Shown here: positions 21,724 to 33,786 of the stretch, in pieces
Layout of the letters: each line of letters starts with the position of its first letter
Numbering within the stretch: position 1 is the first letter of the stretch
Source of the DNA: Magicicada septendecula
Taxonomy: Eukaryota > Arthropoda > Insecta > Hemiptera > Cicadidae
Length of the DNA: 64,000 nt
Direction of reading: 5' to 3'
Assembly (NCBI GenBank): GCA_034769895.1
Contig: CM068374.1
Span: 356,845,802 to 356,909,801 of the forward strand
The notes under the pieces: generated by a model
Seen by the model: the letters and a program-made list of their open reading frames with translations, nothing else
Told to the model about the DNA's origin: nothing
Database searches by the model: none
Position numbers and translations under genes: made by a program

Positions 21724-22084
21724 TTAGTTTTAATCTAAATCTCTTTTCAAATTTGACACACTTTGCCAACTTTTTTCTTGTATTCAAAACATTTCTAGAA
21801 TTAATTTTTTGGTAAAAGCTGGAGCTTGATCAGTGCTTTTTCTTTTGTGTTAACAGTTACAAGATATTATCCTTTCATTGTTTTCTCTTGGAAAGAGGAA
21901 AATGATTATTAAAATAAGCATAAATTGTACATAGGTCAAGGTGTGAAGTGTATTCACTGACTGTTTTAACGTACTCTTGTTTGAATGTTCTTCCATCGCT
22001 GAATATAACTGTGATCACCAGTAATCTGTTTAAGAGTATATATTCATTTTTATTGTAAACTAACTGTTACCTGCGACTTTGCAC
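21724..22084. other. no gene seen
   Basis: AT-rich DNA between the foldback and the start of the long direct repeat. It shows no similarity to the 800 bp upstream of the second direct repeat. Confidence 0.4.
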
Positions 22085-24492
22085 ACGAATATTTGACTTT
22101 TAATAAGTATTTTAATATAATTTTTATTGTCTATGTCTATATAGCGTTCTGTCAGCTCGTATAACTCTTTTGTACTCATTAGTCAAATTCTCTCCAAAGC
22201 TGTTTTCAACACGTGTACTATTTTAACTTGTACTAAATTATTATGTTAGTGCAACAGCCTGTGGAGATTTAAAAGTACCCATTTATTAAGCCTTTGGAGA
22301 TATATATAAAGTACCTATTAAATAAAAAACGCTAAATTCTTTATTTTAAGTGTTACTGTGTTAGAAGCATTGTACAACACATTAAACGTTATGTTTTCCT
22401 CAACCATGGCTTTTATTTATTTCAACAGTAAACTGAAAACCAAAAACCGTTTGTCACCTAACCTCACAAATGAAAACAACACGTACTTTCGCTTTGCATT
22501 AAGTAATAGGACAATTTACAATTAGTATACTTCTCCTTTTCCAAACTGTAATATATCGATACAACCGCATATTATATGAAACATCGAAAATGTACTGCAG
22601 GAATGGATAATTGTACAGTTCCGATGCCGCTAAAAAGCTTTTGTTTATTTACTTGTTACTATGGTAATTAATTCTGGCCTCCATGGTGTTTTGACATCTT
22701 TAGTAGTAGTATTTAATATATTTCATTACTTATTCATTGCATCATCAGAAATACGTATAAACATAAATTTTATAATCGTTTAAGGCAATTACAAAATGTA
22801 TAGGCATATCTGTATACAAAATTACAAAATATATTGACACAATCGCTTATTAAAAACATTAAAAACTGTAGTAACGGATAAAGGCACAGTTCCGATTGTG
22901 CCGGTGTTTGCCTAACCCGGCGGTCGAAGGTTTTATAAATTTCGTTTACATAAACGTGAGCACAAATGTCGTTTAGTACGCCGATATTTAGACGGCACTG
23001 TTGAATCCGACTGCGCCATCTCGCGGCGGAATTTTGCTGTGGGCTGTATTGTAAGTGCAAGCTCAGTCCGACTGCAGCTATCACAAGGGAATCAACAGAC
23101 ATCTCCTACCCGAACAGACATTATTGCGTAGTTTGTGTCTTCTACACTATGGCAAGCTATATTTACGAGACTTCCCGGGTTCTCGTTCCTAGTCGGAGAT
23201 TCTGGTCTAGGCTGATGTAACTACACCTTCATCAGCCATGAGCCATCCTACACACACCTGTTCGGAAGAGGGAGTCTGTTGACCAGCCACAAGATGCATC
23301 ACATGCACACGATTAAGGTGATATGAACTCTTTTTATTTTGGTTGGCCGGGCCTGCCGTTCACCTGCATTACAAATTATTTTTCTTTTGAAACCATGTGC
23401 CCACGCTGCTAGACAGTCCGCTCTGGGGTGTGTCAGCTGAACATTCATTATGAACATCATGTGACTTTAATAATTTAACTCCATAAATCTAAGTACTATG
23501 TTTGTAATTGTGTGCTGCACTGGGGGAGCGTGCCAGAGGTTTTTTTACGCTTAAGTATTTTTTTTGATATATATACAAGAGCCTTAGAGTCATTACACTA
23601 TTCACTATAAAATTTAAGTCACATGTTAGGGGTTCTGTTCTGGCTGGTTCAGAACGGGTTCATATTTTAATTTCATTTCAGTTTAACATGTAAGGGCTGG
23701 GGGTTTCGTTTTTCAGGCTGTTTTCTGGGGGTAAAAGGGACATAGTTTTTTTTAGTCAGGCACATGTTCATTCAGTTTAAGGCAGGTTTGATTCCTGTCA
23801 CATATGGTCGGGTACATGCTGGCGCGCTTCCACATCTGCTAGGATACAACAGGCGGTTATTATAATATCAATGATACACAGCCATCTGACTTTAAGAGAA
23901 AAGAAAAATTATATTTTGTGGGCATACACTGATAATTTTTTGACCTTGTAAAAGCATATTGATGCCACTGATTCTTGCCAGTTGAATTAAATCATTTTCA
24001 TTAGGAACAATTTCCTGATACATGTATCCATCGGGATTTGTAACACAAAATTAACATTTTAGAAAATCATGCCAATTGCTTAAACTCAGGTGATTAGGGG
24101 TTTTCCCACTTATATACTGTGCAAGAAACTTAAAGATTTTCATATGCTCATAATGGGCCAATTATCAGATGTTATCAATTCATATGGGCAGTCCGGTCTA
24201 TCTTTATGCTTTTGTTAGTCATTATCATCCTTTTGGGTTTTTTTTTTTAATTATTTAAATTAATGGAAGTTAATAAATTATGGTGATTGGAAGTTGAACA
24301 TTTATGATTGCCGGTCTTGAGGCTTTGCAGAAACACTGCCTGTCGGGCAGGTCGAACATGGGTATTATAAGGGTATTATTATGAGTCTATGTGTCTTTGT
24401 GTTTCTGTATGTGATGTCAATGTTAAGTGTTAGTAAAGGGGGGGGAATTTATATAATTTATGAAATGTTGCTCGATATATATATATATATAT
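22085..24492 (+). repeat. upstream copy of the long direct repeat, part 1
   Basis: Matches 33787-36180. It includes a second purine tract (AAAGGGGGGGGAA, 24435-24447), module R (22623-22702) and a minus-strand frame at 22770-23102 that is shared with the downstream copy but resembles no known protein. Whether this is LTR body or a 3' non-coding region of an upstream element is unresolved. Confidence 0.85.
22623..22702 (+). repeat. 80-bp module R, copy 2
   Basis: GATGCCGCTAAA, TTTGTTTATTTACTTG, GTTACTATGGTAATTAATTC, CTCCATGGTGTTT and GACATCTTTA in the same order as in the other three copies. Confidence 0.75.
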
Positions 24493-27400
24493 TGTAACAC
24501 GTATTTTAGTGTTACTGTGTTATTTAAATGTGTCGCTCTTTACTTTCTGCCCCACTGTCGGGTTCGTCAATTTGTAACACTCTATTTGTGTTGCGGGCAC
24601 TTAAATTATATACGCCGCCCGTTGGAAACGTCAATTAGTAACAAATATATATGTATTAACTACTTTCAACCACACTGTTGTTGTTGTAATTATGTTACTA
24701 TTAATAATATATGTTGAACGGCGAATGATTTTGTAATCTGCCGCTCGCTCCCACTATACGTACCGTTTCAGTGACGTCACCCACCGTTGCCAACCGTTGT
24801 GGTGTCCGCTGTGCTCTGTGAACTTATTTTTTAAATGGAACAGCAATAATAACGACGCAAATATAACAACAAATATATATCTTTATAGAAACCATTTATT
24901 CAGTAAAGCATTGGTTAATTGTTTCTCGTTTCTTTTATGATAATCACAATTGTGGCAAAAATTATGTCTTCTTTACCAGTTGGTACAGTAGTTGCAATTC
25001 TTATTGTATTCAGACCAAAATAAAGCGTTGGTTATTATTTCTATAAAAATAGATCATCTCAGGGCGTATCTGGTTCGGGGATTACATTTAGATAAAATAT
25101 TATTCTATAAATCAAAGTACAAATTTTACAGTTCAAGGATATTACAAAGTTTAGAGCGTAATGTGCACACATGCAGTCGAATAGTGGTTGCTAGTTATTA
25201 TAGGTTATGTCCAGTTTATGTGTTTATTAATTATTATCAAAATCAAAGGTTCTTGTGGTGTTTAAAAAGGTGTCAATCTCAATTCGTGTTATTAGTGAGT
25301 GTTCTTAGTGTTGGTGTGATATGGTGTCTGTAGTTTTAGTTGATTAATTCTTAAAAAGTCGTGTATACAAAAGTTGGTGTTGATGCATAATATAATAAAA
25401 TGTTCGAATTCACCAAATCCTCTTCTTAAAATGGTTCTTGGTCGAAGATAGGGCCCACGTCTGCTTCGGTCCTCCTCCCTGGTTCTTGATTCTTCTATTC
25501 AAATGCTGGATGTTCCTCACTCGGTTGTAATAATTCGTATTATGTATGTCTATCTGTATTAAGATGTCTGGAATGTGTTTTGACAGTTTATAGTTAATTA
25601 TGTAAGACGTTTTTCAAACGCGTCTGTACGCTATGACCGTTGTTAAAGAAGTCTCATTTTATTTATCCGAAATTTCTGGTTGCTAAGGGTAAACTTGGAA
25701 TCTGGTTGGTTGATTCGGATATACATTGTCATGTAAATTCATTATTTCAATGTCTGAATTTGTTCAAAACCTTTAAATTAGTATAACTTTTCTGTACTGA
25801 TTGGGAATTTAAAACTATTAGCAACTTTATTTTGGTCTTTACATTTGTGACACATAGACACTAAACATGCCTACCTTTACTTAAGAAATACAGCTGTTAC
25901 AATTTTGTTATTTGAATTTTTCTTAAATCGCTTAAAACGAATTATTTTTTACTTCTAGATTTGTAGTGTATACTATTAACTATAAATCCATTCATCCTTC
26001 AACATTTGTTTCACAAAATTCCTAACAGTATTATCTAAAATTTACAGAAGTTGGTTTTACATGGCTTCCTACAGTTTGCCATCCACAAAACATTTGCTAC
26101 TCCATTTATTTGTTCAAAAATGATCATCCTTATATAACTACTGTCTGCTTTGTTATTTTTCTATTTCTCATTAACTTAGAATGGTTGGTTGCTTTCCTGG
26201 CTATCCTGATAACATCATTACATGAACAATAACAAAACAATATATAATCAAATCAATTTAGTGTCATGCCAACATGGCTATGACTTTTATTGACATTGAA
26301 TAAATAAGTTAAAATTTCATTAAACATAAACAACTGTTTACCACTAGTAATAACACCTCCTTTCACTCCATCTTGCCTTGATAACTAATTAATTAATCCT
26401 TATTATTAATACATAACAAATATATTTGAAAACAAAAGAGTTGTACTCTAACTCAGACCTTCCAGCCTTGAGTTCAATGAACCATTAATATAAACAAAAC
26501 ACATGTTTTTTTCATTACTTAAATTATTCCTTAAAATTAGGTTTCATGCAGTCCTTGCTGTTTTTGTTTTATTTCAGGGATGTACCCTTGATCACTGCAC
26601 TACTTATTATATTATCTCATCACATTTATAGTCATATTACCTAATATTGTGAGATAAAAAATAGCACTCACTTGGGATCATTTTTAGTATATTTTCATAA
26701 TAAAATTACTTGTACTAGTCCACTGTTATTCTTTGATCTTATCTCTATTTGTTTTAATTAGTCTTATAAGATTAATAATCTTATTTATACAAGATTATTA
26801 AGATTTGTTTGTCTCATTATAAATAATTTCCACTGGTTCACTTTTAATTCTACCTTTAGACACTTCTGTTACTGATTGTTTTGGTTTCACTGACACATAA
26901 TATTCAGCTACTTCCTTATCCATTAAAATATATTTAATACTACAATATATCGTATTGTGTTTCTATTTGTCACATTCATTGTTTTTGTATTTGGGTTTAC
27001 ATTTTTATTGTCATTAAAAGAACTTCACTCTTGTTATAAAATATTACTGTGAATAAGTTATTATTTGCTGTTTTCTGGACAACCTTATGACCATTATTTA
27101 TTACAATTAGTTGTATGGTTCATGTATCTATAATAAGGTTTGTTATATTTTCATTACATCATTCAAATTAATCACTTACTAATACTTCTTTTTACATAGT
27201 ATTGCATGTTTGGGCCTATTATCCCTCAATTTGTATTTTGATTATCTTGATATTATGATACATTGAATGAAACCATTTGTTTCCTTATAGCATTGATACA
27301 TAATCTGTCTGTCTTTATAATACTTATTTTGTCATTATTTAAAGTTCATGTCTTAATCGGGGTTGAATGTATTTTGCATCACTTTGCCTGAATCATTAAT

Positions 27401-27556
27401 TTGGGTACGGTCAGTTGTATTACTAGTCAGTCTGAAATAGTTATTCGTTCCTCTTCACTATCATCTTGAAAGATATTTTTCTTCTTGTTTAGCTTCTTAT
27501 CCATTGTCTTCATTAAATCGGGTACGATATTAAGGTGTTCCAAATGTAATGTTACA
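24493..27556. mobile_element. 3.06-kb LTR-like insertion without coding capacity
   Basis: The uninterrupted copy at about 36180 shows exactly where this sits. It begins TGTAACA and ends TGTTACA, which are mutual reverse complements with TG...CA ends, and ATAT flanks both sides (24489-24492, 27557-27560). No frame longer than about 110 codons occurs and none is protein-like. A solo LTR of a large element or a non-autonomous LTR element is the likely explanation. The first 200 bp hold two imperfect subrepeats around GTCAATTTGTAACA / GTCAATTAGTAACA. Confidence 0.62.
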
Positions 27557-27891
27557 ATATAGATATATAGATATTGTCTATTTACACAATTAAGGACATG
27601 TGAACACTATTTATTTATTATGTATTTTGTGGTTTATTGCTGATTGCAATGTGATACTTATGTGATTTGTGGGATATTTACATGTAACGAATTATGGGGG
27701 CAACAATAAAAAATGTTATTGTTAATTAACAGCTGAGTTTAATTGCAAGTCCCGTCATACTGGACCCAGCGCATTTTTGGCTTCTCTAGGCTCTCGCCTA
27801 GTTTTAAATAACTAGTGGCTTCTCTTTCAAAAAAAATAAATAAAAAAAAAAGTTTTTTTTTATAAAGCATAAAAAGGAAAGAGGGGTTACA
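27557..27891 (+). repeat. upstream copy of the long direct repeat, part 2 (LTR 3' end)
   Basis: Matches 36181-36508 and ends in GGGGTTACA directly before the primer-binding-like site. It has an AATAAA at about 27707 and A-rich runs, as expected near an LTR polyadenylation region. Confidence 0.85.
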
Positions 27892-27893
27892 AA

Positions 27894-27911
27894 TGGTAGC
27901 AGAGAGCGTGG
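27894..27911 (+). other. primer-binding-like site
   Basis: TGGTAGCAGAG lies two bases after the LTR end. Its first 11 bases are what the 3' end of initiator tRNA-Met would pair with; the following bases diverge, so the primer assignment is tentative. Confidence 0.55.
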
Positions 27912-28519
27912 TTCATTCTAGGGTTGAACCCTTGGTCCTTGGTTGTGACGGGGCTTGCAAACTCGGAAATACTATGCTATTGTTATGCCATTGTTTTTTT
28001 TTAGGTATATGCCCATGTAGGCTAGTTTAGGTTGTATAACTTGTGAGTCTGGTCGCACCACTGGGGCGGGTATTTGTGGTCGGAAAATTTGATATGTTGA
28101 ACTGCCGGGGGGTCTCAAGCGTTGCCTGGGTGATGGAATGTGGCTGATTCGAGGTCGGAGTATAGTGTATGGCATTAGCGGGATACGGTATGGCCCGATC
28201 AGAAGTCGGTACCGTCACCGACTAAATTCCCGAATTAGGAATACTGACTACTAGTTTGTGTCTGTGAGTTATGTGTTGGTGAGACGTGTGTGTCGGATTG
28301 ATGTTTGATGTTATGTATGTTCAGTATTGTTGGTTGTTGCTTGTCTCCTTCTGTGGTGTTAGTAGGTGGTTCGGAAGTAGGCCAGGTCTCCGCAGCGCTA
28401 GAGAACCCGAGGGTCCTCTTGATGGAAGAATAGTACTCAAGGTTTTCAGTTCAGTGTTTGGTGTTTTCATGTCATTTGTTGTTGCGTGTGTCGTGGGTGG
28501 TAATTAGAGCGGTTGGCGG

Positions 28520-29760
28520 CATGAGTGGGATGAACCCCGATCTATTTCTCAAACACGAGCTAGAGTTTGAAATTAAGTCCTGGGGTGGGAGGCCCCAAGG
28601 GGATGTCGCTTCCTTGAGGAAGCAATTAAGGGACGCCCTCTGCTCTGGAGGGGCGACGTCAAATTACCGATGTGACGGCGGAGCTCGAGTTGTGCCAGGA
28701 GAAGTGGGGAGAGTTGCGGGAGGTGATGGAAGATTTGGAGTCGGTCCCGTCCAGCCTCAGGGCGAGGCAGAGAGTGCGTCAACGAGCGGAGCATCTGCAA
28801 CATCGACTGGAGAACTTGTCCGCACAAACTACGATTGCCGAAGTCAGCGCCACGCTGAAGTCGATCTTGGAACAGGTGGCGAAGGCATTGCGGAATTTCG
28901 AGCCCGGGAAATCTCACCCACCCATGAACTCTCCCCAGCCTCCTGAGTTGGACATGGAGCAGACGCCGAGTCCGCCGGCTCAATTGCCGACGCTCTCGGG
29001 CGGATCGAGTGTGTCATATAATAAGTTACCTAACCCCCTTTCCTCCACTATCCAGCAGCTTCCCGTCGTAGACGGTCTGGATGTGGATAAGCTGATGACT
29101 TTTTTTAAAATTTTGTTCCAGCTGTCCCACTTCCCGGGGATGTCGGATGGCACCCTCCTCGAGCTCGTGTATCCTTACTGTCGGGGGTCCATGGCTGAGC
29201 GGGTCGCGCAAACTATACGAGGTGGCGGCAGTGTGACGTCTTTCCATCGGGGGGTGTTGGACGCATGCGTGCCTGGCCGATTGCGGGAGCAGCTGCAGCA
29301 TAAACATTGTTATCGGGTGCAAGCCCACGGGGAGAATTTTGCTGAGTTTGCGCGTAGTACCCGCGAAGCTGTACGGATTTTGGGGTTGGGACTGCCCGAG
29401 ATCGAGGTAGTACAGATGATTGTCGAAGGGGTCACTCCCCAGGAGAGGTCGCGTTTAATTTTTGCCGAGCGACCACGCAGCTATGAAGACCTCGATAAGA
29501 TGTGTGTGTTATCCCGGGCCATACAAGCAATTGATGAGTCCCGTGGGCCCGTAAGGGCTAATCCGGGCGAGGTTCGAGTGGTGGAACGACGGGTCGTTCA
29601 GTCCCAACCCCGACCGGAAAGAACCACCGGCGATCGAGGTGGACCGTTGAGAGGCGTGGTTTGTTTTCGTTGTCGAAGACAGGGGCATGTTGCCCGCGAT
29701 TGTACGGAGGGTGGTCTGCGTCCAACGCTTCCCCCGAGGGTCCGGCCTTCAAAAAACTAG
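28520..29760 (+). pseudogene. gag: Gypsy Gag polyprotein, one frameshift near the N-terminus
   Basis: The ATG at 28520 opens MSGMNPDLFLKHELEFEIKS, a short N-terminal region; the frame then shifts by one base somewhere between 28630 and 28670, and the rest (28630-29760, about 376 codons) is open. The middle holds a helical segment (EKWGELREVMEDLESV), a proline-rich linker, and a capsid-like part with QLSHFPGMSDGTLLELVYPYC and a FAEFARSTREAVRIL helix. Near the C-terminus is one zinc knuckle, CFRCRRQGHVARDC (CX2CX4HX4C), for RNA packaging. Gag ends in SKN-stop at the -1 frameshift heptamer. The pol frame is -1 relative to this one. Without repair of the N-terminal shift only a shortened Gag could be made. 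Confidence 0.85.
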
Positions 29761-29797
29761 ATTACCAGGGGAAGACAAGTCAGAGGTTGTCTTCCCC
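29751..29797 (+). promoter_or_regulatory. -1 ribosomal frameshift signal: slippery heptamer and hairpin
   Basis: A AAA AAC at 29751-29757 is in the gag phase as X XXY YYZ, with the gag stop TAG immediately after it (29758-29760). Ten bases downstream, GGGGAAGACAA (29768-29778) pairs perfectly with TTGTCTTCCCC (29787-29797) across an 8-base loop. Slipping back one base places ribosomes exactly in the pol frame. Confidence 0.88.
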
Positions 29798-32084
29798 CCG
29801 TCCTAAGACTGTTCGGTGTTCAAGTGCCGCCAGGCCAAGGATAGGTCTTGACTCTTCTGATATCAAGGTCCTTGCTACTGTCCCGCAAAAGGCTTCTGTA
29901 TGCCCCTTCCTGTCGCTCGAGGTAAAAAAGGGTCAACTCAGAGCGTTAGTTGACTCCGGTTCAGCCCGATCTATCATCTCATCTCGAGTATGTGCGGACC
30001 TTGAAAAGCAAGGCTTAATAAAAGGGTCGGATCGGTCGTCCGTAGTATGCTGGACTGCTTCACGGGAAATCCTGCCCATCTCCCGGGTGATTTCCTTCAA
30101 ATTCAAGATCGATGGTTTTTCTTGGGTGTGGCCTTTTCTAGTTTCTCCGGCTCTGGGAGTTGATTGTATCGTTGGTGCCGATTTCATCGCTAAAAGCGGT
30201 CTCGTGTTGGACATCCATGGGCACCAGTGTTATTTCAAATTTAATCGGGGAGTTGTTATTCCTTTCCTTGGATACCAGGGAGCTAAGGGAGGTATCCAAG
30301 AGGTAGCTTGTCCCGATTCTGCACTAGACCATCTCACTCCCGCCCAGCAGAGGGCCTTGGACCAACTGTGTGAGGAATTTCCCTCAGTGTTGACTCCTAC
30401 GTTGGGACTCACACATTTACTAGAATATAAAATCCGTCTGACTGATTCCAAGATAGTGAGGTCACATCCATACAAATTCGCCCCTCCGAAAATGGCTGTT
30501 CTGAGGGAGAAGGTTCAAGAGCTGTTAGAGCAAGGGGTCATTGAACCTTCCAATTCCAGTTATGCCAGTCCAGCGTTCCTGGTACCCAAGCCTGGGGGTA
30601 AGCACCGTATGGTGATTGATTACCGTAAATTGAATTCTAACATTGAGGTGGATTCGGTTCCCCTTCCGGATCTACACTCGGCTTTCGATTGGTTTAGTGA
30701 GATCTTCACCGTCATTGATCTCAACGCTGCATATCACCAAATCCCTTTATCCAAGGAAAGTAGACCTTACACTGCGTTCTGCGTCCCGTGGAATTTGTAC
30801 CAGTATACGCGGGTCCCTATGGGTCTGGCAGTGGGCGCCCAAACCCTCACGCGTCTGCTTGACCTGGTGTTTCAGGATGTAAAATTTAAATTTATTTTCA
30901 GTTATTTGGACGACTTGCTGGTCTACAGCAAAACGTATGATGAACATCTATGTCATCTAAGGGAGGTGATGTGCAGGTTGAGAGACGCGGGCCTCACGGT
31001 TAATCCGGAGAAAGTGCGAATTGCACAGGAGAGTATATCATTTCTGGGGCATCTGGTCTCGCACCGAGGTGTTACCGTGGACCCTGAAAGGGCCCAGGGT
31101 ATCCGGGATTTTCCCCCGCCTAGGGATGCCAAGGGCATCGCCAGGTTCGTGGGTATGGTTAATTTTTACAGACGGTTTATTCCTAACGCAGCAGAGATAG
31201 CTGCACCCTTAAACGAATTGAGAAAGAAGGGGGCTAAATTTGTGTGGGGTGAGAGCCAGCAGAAGGCCTTCGAAACGTTGAAGGAAGTTATCATCTCCCC
31301 ACCGGTGCTACGGATGCCGCATTTTTCTCAGCCGTTCATCTTGCAGGCGGACGCGAGTTCGGTGGCGCTCGGGGCGGTTCTGTCCCAAGTCGTTGATGGT
31401 GCTAGACAGCCTGTGGCCTTTATTTCCCGAACATTGACCCAGCAGGAAAGAAAGTCTTCAGTGTATGAGCTAGAGTGTTTAGCTGTTGTATACGCTCTAG
31501 ATAAGTTCAGGTGTTTTCTGGAACACGCTGAGTTCCTGCTCGAGACCGACAATCAGACTCACTCTTGGCTTCTTGCTCATCCCCGGCAACTGGGTAAAAT
31601 TGGTAGATGGGTGGTCAAGATCTCATCCTTTAAGTTCAAGGTGCAACACATTAGGGGAACTCAAAATGTAGTTGCAGATGCTTTGTCACGAATGTTTTCC
31701 CAGCCCAGTGAAGTCCAAGCAGAGCAACCCTGTTCTGTTCTACTAGACTTTCCGTTAGCCTTCACTGATGTGTTACCCCATCAGTTGAACGATGAAGAGC
31801 TGGGTCCTATCATCCAGAATATAAAGGAGGGTAACGTACAGGCCCCTTACTTCTTGTCCAAGGGCGTCCTGTGTTGTAGAGAAAGAAAGGGACGTGCCCC
31901 TAAGATCGTGCTGCCTAGCAAGTTAGTGCCCATGGTCTTCAGTTATTATCATAATTCCCCAGTAGGAGGCCACAAGGGAATTTCGAAGACCATTTCCAGT
32001 ATTAGAAGTCATTTCATCTGGAAGGGCATGGATAGGGACATCGCTACGAGGGTTAAGAGCTGTCATCTTGTGTCGCTTGAGTAA
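29757..32084 (+). pseudogene. pol: Gypsy Pol, part 1: protease, reverse transcriptase, RNase H, integrase zinc-binding start
   Basis: The frame is open upstream from 29661 but expression is expected from the frameshift at 29757. Order of domains: aspartic protease with LVDSGSARSII (29946-29978); reverse transcriptase from VIEPSNSSYASPAF, through FLVPKPGGKHRMVIDYRKLN, TVIDLNAAYHQI and GLAVGAQTLTRLL to the catalytic FSYLDDLLVYS (about 30895-30930); RNase H with LQADASSVALGAVLSQ, YELECLAVVYAL and ETDNQTHSWLL; then the integrase HH...CC region with YYHNSPVGGHKGI. The active-site residues of protease and reverse transcriptase are all present. A one-base insertion at about 32068 breaks the frame between the two cysteines of the zinc-binding motif. 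All upstream functions look intact. Confidence 0.9.
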
Positions 32085-32970
32085 ACCTGCCCAGAACACT
32101 AAGTTAGGGTTGTTGTCATCGGACGTGACAAGCAGACCGATGGAGAAGTTATTCATCGACTACGTGGGACCCTTCCCACGTAGCAAGTCAGGTAATTCTT
32201 ACCTACTTGTCTGTGTGGATGCTTTTTCGAAGTTTGCCTGGCTACTGCCCTTAGGGCAGGCAATAGCTCGTTTGACCATAAGCGCGCTTCAGAACCACGT
32301 TTTTCAGCATTTCGGTCTTCCGACCATCATTGTCTCCAACAATGGCCCCCAGTTCATTTCGGGTGAGTTCCGGCGGATGTGTTTCGCCAACGGAATCAGA
32401 CATGTAACCACTTCTCCGTATTACCCACAGCCGTCTCATGCGGAGAGATTCAATAGGAATCTCAGGTCCGCACTCATTGCTTATCACGCTGAGCAACAGA
32501 CCACCTGGGACCAGAATCTGAAGTGGTTACAGCTAGCCTTTAATACGGCCCTGCATGACAGTCATAAGGCCGTTCCCTTTGAGATCATGTTTGGATTCTC
32601 GCCCGCACTCCCGTTGACTAACTTGTGGAATATTGATGATCTTCTACCACTGGAGCCAGATAATGGAACTGCAGAGAGATGGAGGGAGGCTCGGAAGAAT
32701 TTGCTGCGAGCGCACGAGCGGGTCCATCGACGATACAATCAGGGGCGAATTCCTAACCCCTTTCAGGCCGGAGACTGGGTCTACTGTCAAAGCCATCCGA
32801 TCAGCTCAGCTGTGGACAAAAGAGCCGCTAAGTTATGCTATCGTTGGTCGGGGCCATATCGAATCCTGGGGTTCGCGTCACCAGTGACGGCTCGGTTGGA
32901 AGAGCCAGGTGGTAATCCGAAGGAGATTACCACACATATCTCGAAATTGAAACTATGTAGAAAGGGGTAA
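32068..32970 (+). pseudogene. pol: Gypsy Pol, part 2: integrase core and C-terminal domain
   Basis: The frame resumes with CRLSKPAQN after the break at about 32068. The catalytic core has FIDYVGPFPRS (first Asp), then TIIVSNNGPQF where most relatives have SDNGPQF, so the second catalytic Asp is replaced by Asn. The Glu is present in QPSHAERFNRNLRSAL. PYYPQPSHAERF, FNTALHDSHKAVPFEIMFG and the C-terminal SH3-like part (FQAGDWVYCQSHP, YRWSGPYRILG, TTHISKLKLCRKG) follow the usual order, with no chromodomain. The stop at 32968-32970 is 10 bp before a purine tract. With the frameshift and the D-to-N change this integrase should be inactive. Confidence 0.9.
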
Positions 32971-32980
32971 ACGGGCTGAC

Positions 32981-32991
32981 AAGGGGGGGAA
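32981..32991 (+). other. polypurine tract candidate 1
   Basis: AAGGGGGGGA, 10 bp after the pol stop and directly followed by TGATTTTTGG. This is the usual position for the start of a Gypsy 3' LTR. A second candidate with the same form lies at 36132-36144 (and 24435-24447), which leaves the LTR length undecided. Confidence 0.5.
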
Positions 32992-33786
32992 TGATTTTTG
33001 GTCTCTGTGTGAGTAGGGATTTTGTCATTTTAAAAGGGTGTGCTCCAGGGGTGTTATCGAGAACGATAGGGTAGCGGGTAGATGTTTCCCACAGTCCCAG
33101 TGGGATTCGTCTACTTCAGGGATGCGCCCCTGCCTGCGCGAGCCTTGGTTTTCTCCAATTGTCCTTATGTCCGGAGGGAGCCATGTCCTTACCTTTAGTC
33201 CCAGCTCATGACCTTTCAATGATCCTTGATCTTCCTCCTTCCGATTTTCCTAACCTTCCCCTTTGGAAAAAAAAAAAAAAATTAGAAAAGCAATAAAAAC
33301 AAAAAAAAGGAGTTAGAGAATGGAGTGAAACGTGTCGTGTGGATGAGGTCGGTTGTGCACTTCATCGACACGATACGTTTTGTGCATGCCCTTGGAGCAC
33401 ACATGTAAAACTTCTTTGTATATAGGGTGATTCCCGGATTGACAGGTAGCATTGCTTTGCGTCCGGTCAAGAGTTGGTAGCGTTGCATCATGGAGACCAT
33501 CATTTCCCCTCCTTCCCTTGCCATGTGAGTTGACGGTGTTGTTGAAAATTAGTTTCATATCGGGGAATCCCTCCCGTAAGAATATAGGGCAAGTGGCCCT
33601 GTTAAGGTGGCATTCGGTTTCTGGCTTGGGTGGACAAGCCTCAGGAGGTCAGAACTCAGGGAGCTCCCGCACTTTTCTTTCGTCTTTTCTTCCTGTCCCT
33701 TCTTGCTGTGGGCTGGCCCTGATCAGGTCAGCGTGCAGCACCTGCACACCTACACATTATACGTCTTCTTTCATCTCTTTCGTTTC
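32992..33786. other. non-coding region found only in the downstream copy
   Basis: About 795 bp between the purine tract and the start of the long direct repeat. It has an A-rich run at 33266-33310 and no protein-like frame. The upstream repeat lacks this part entirely. Confidence 0.6.

Noticed and set aside
22735-22750. CATCATCAG as a reverse hammerhead core in the long repeat
   Set aside because: Stem II cannot form well and the GAA part has no matching stem III; likely chance.
22770-23102. Minus-strand frame (110 codons) conserved in both long repeats (also 34509-34805)
   Set aside because: Conservation is explained by the near-identity of the two repeat copies, so it is not evidence of coding; no motif seen.
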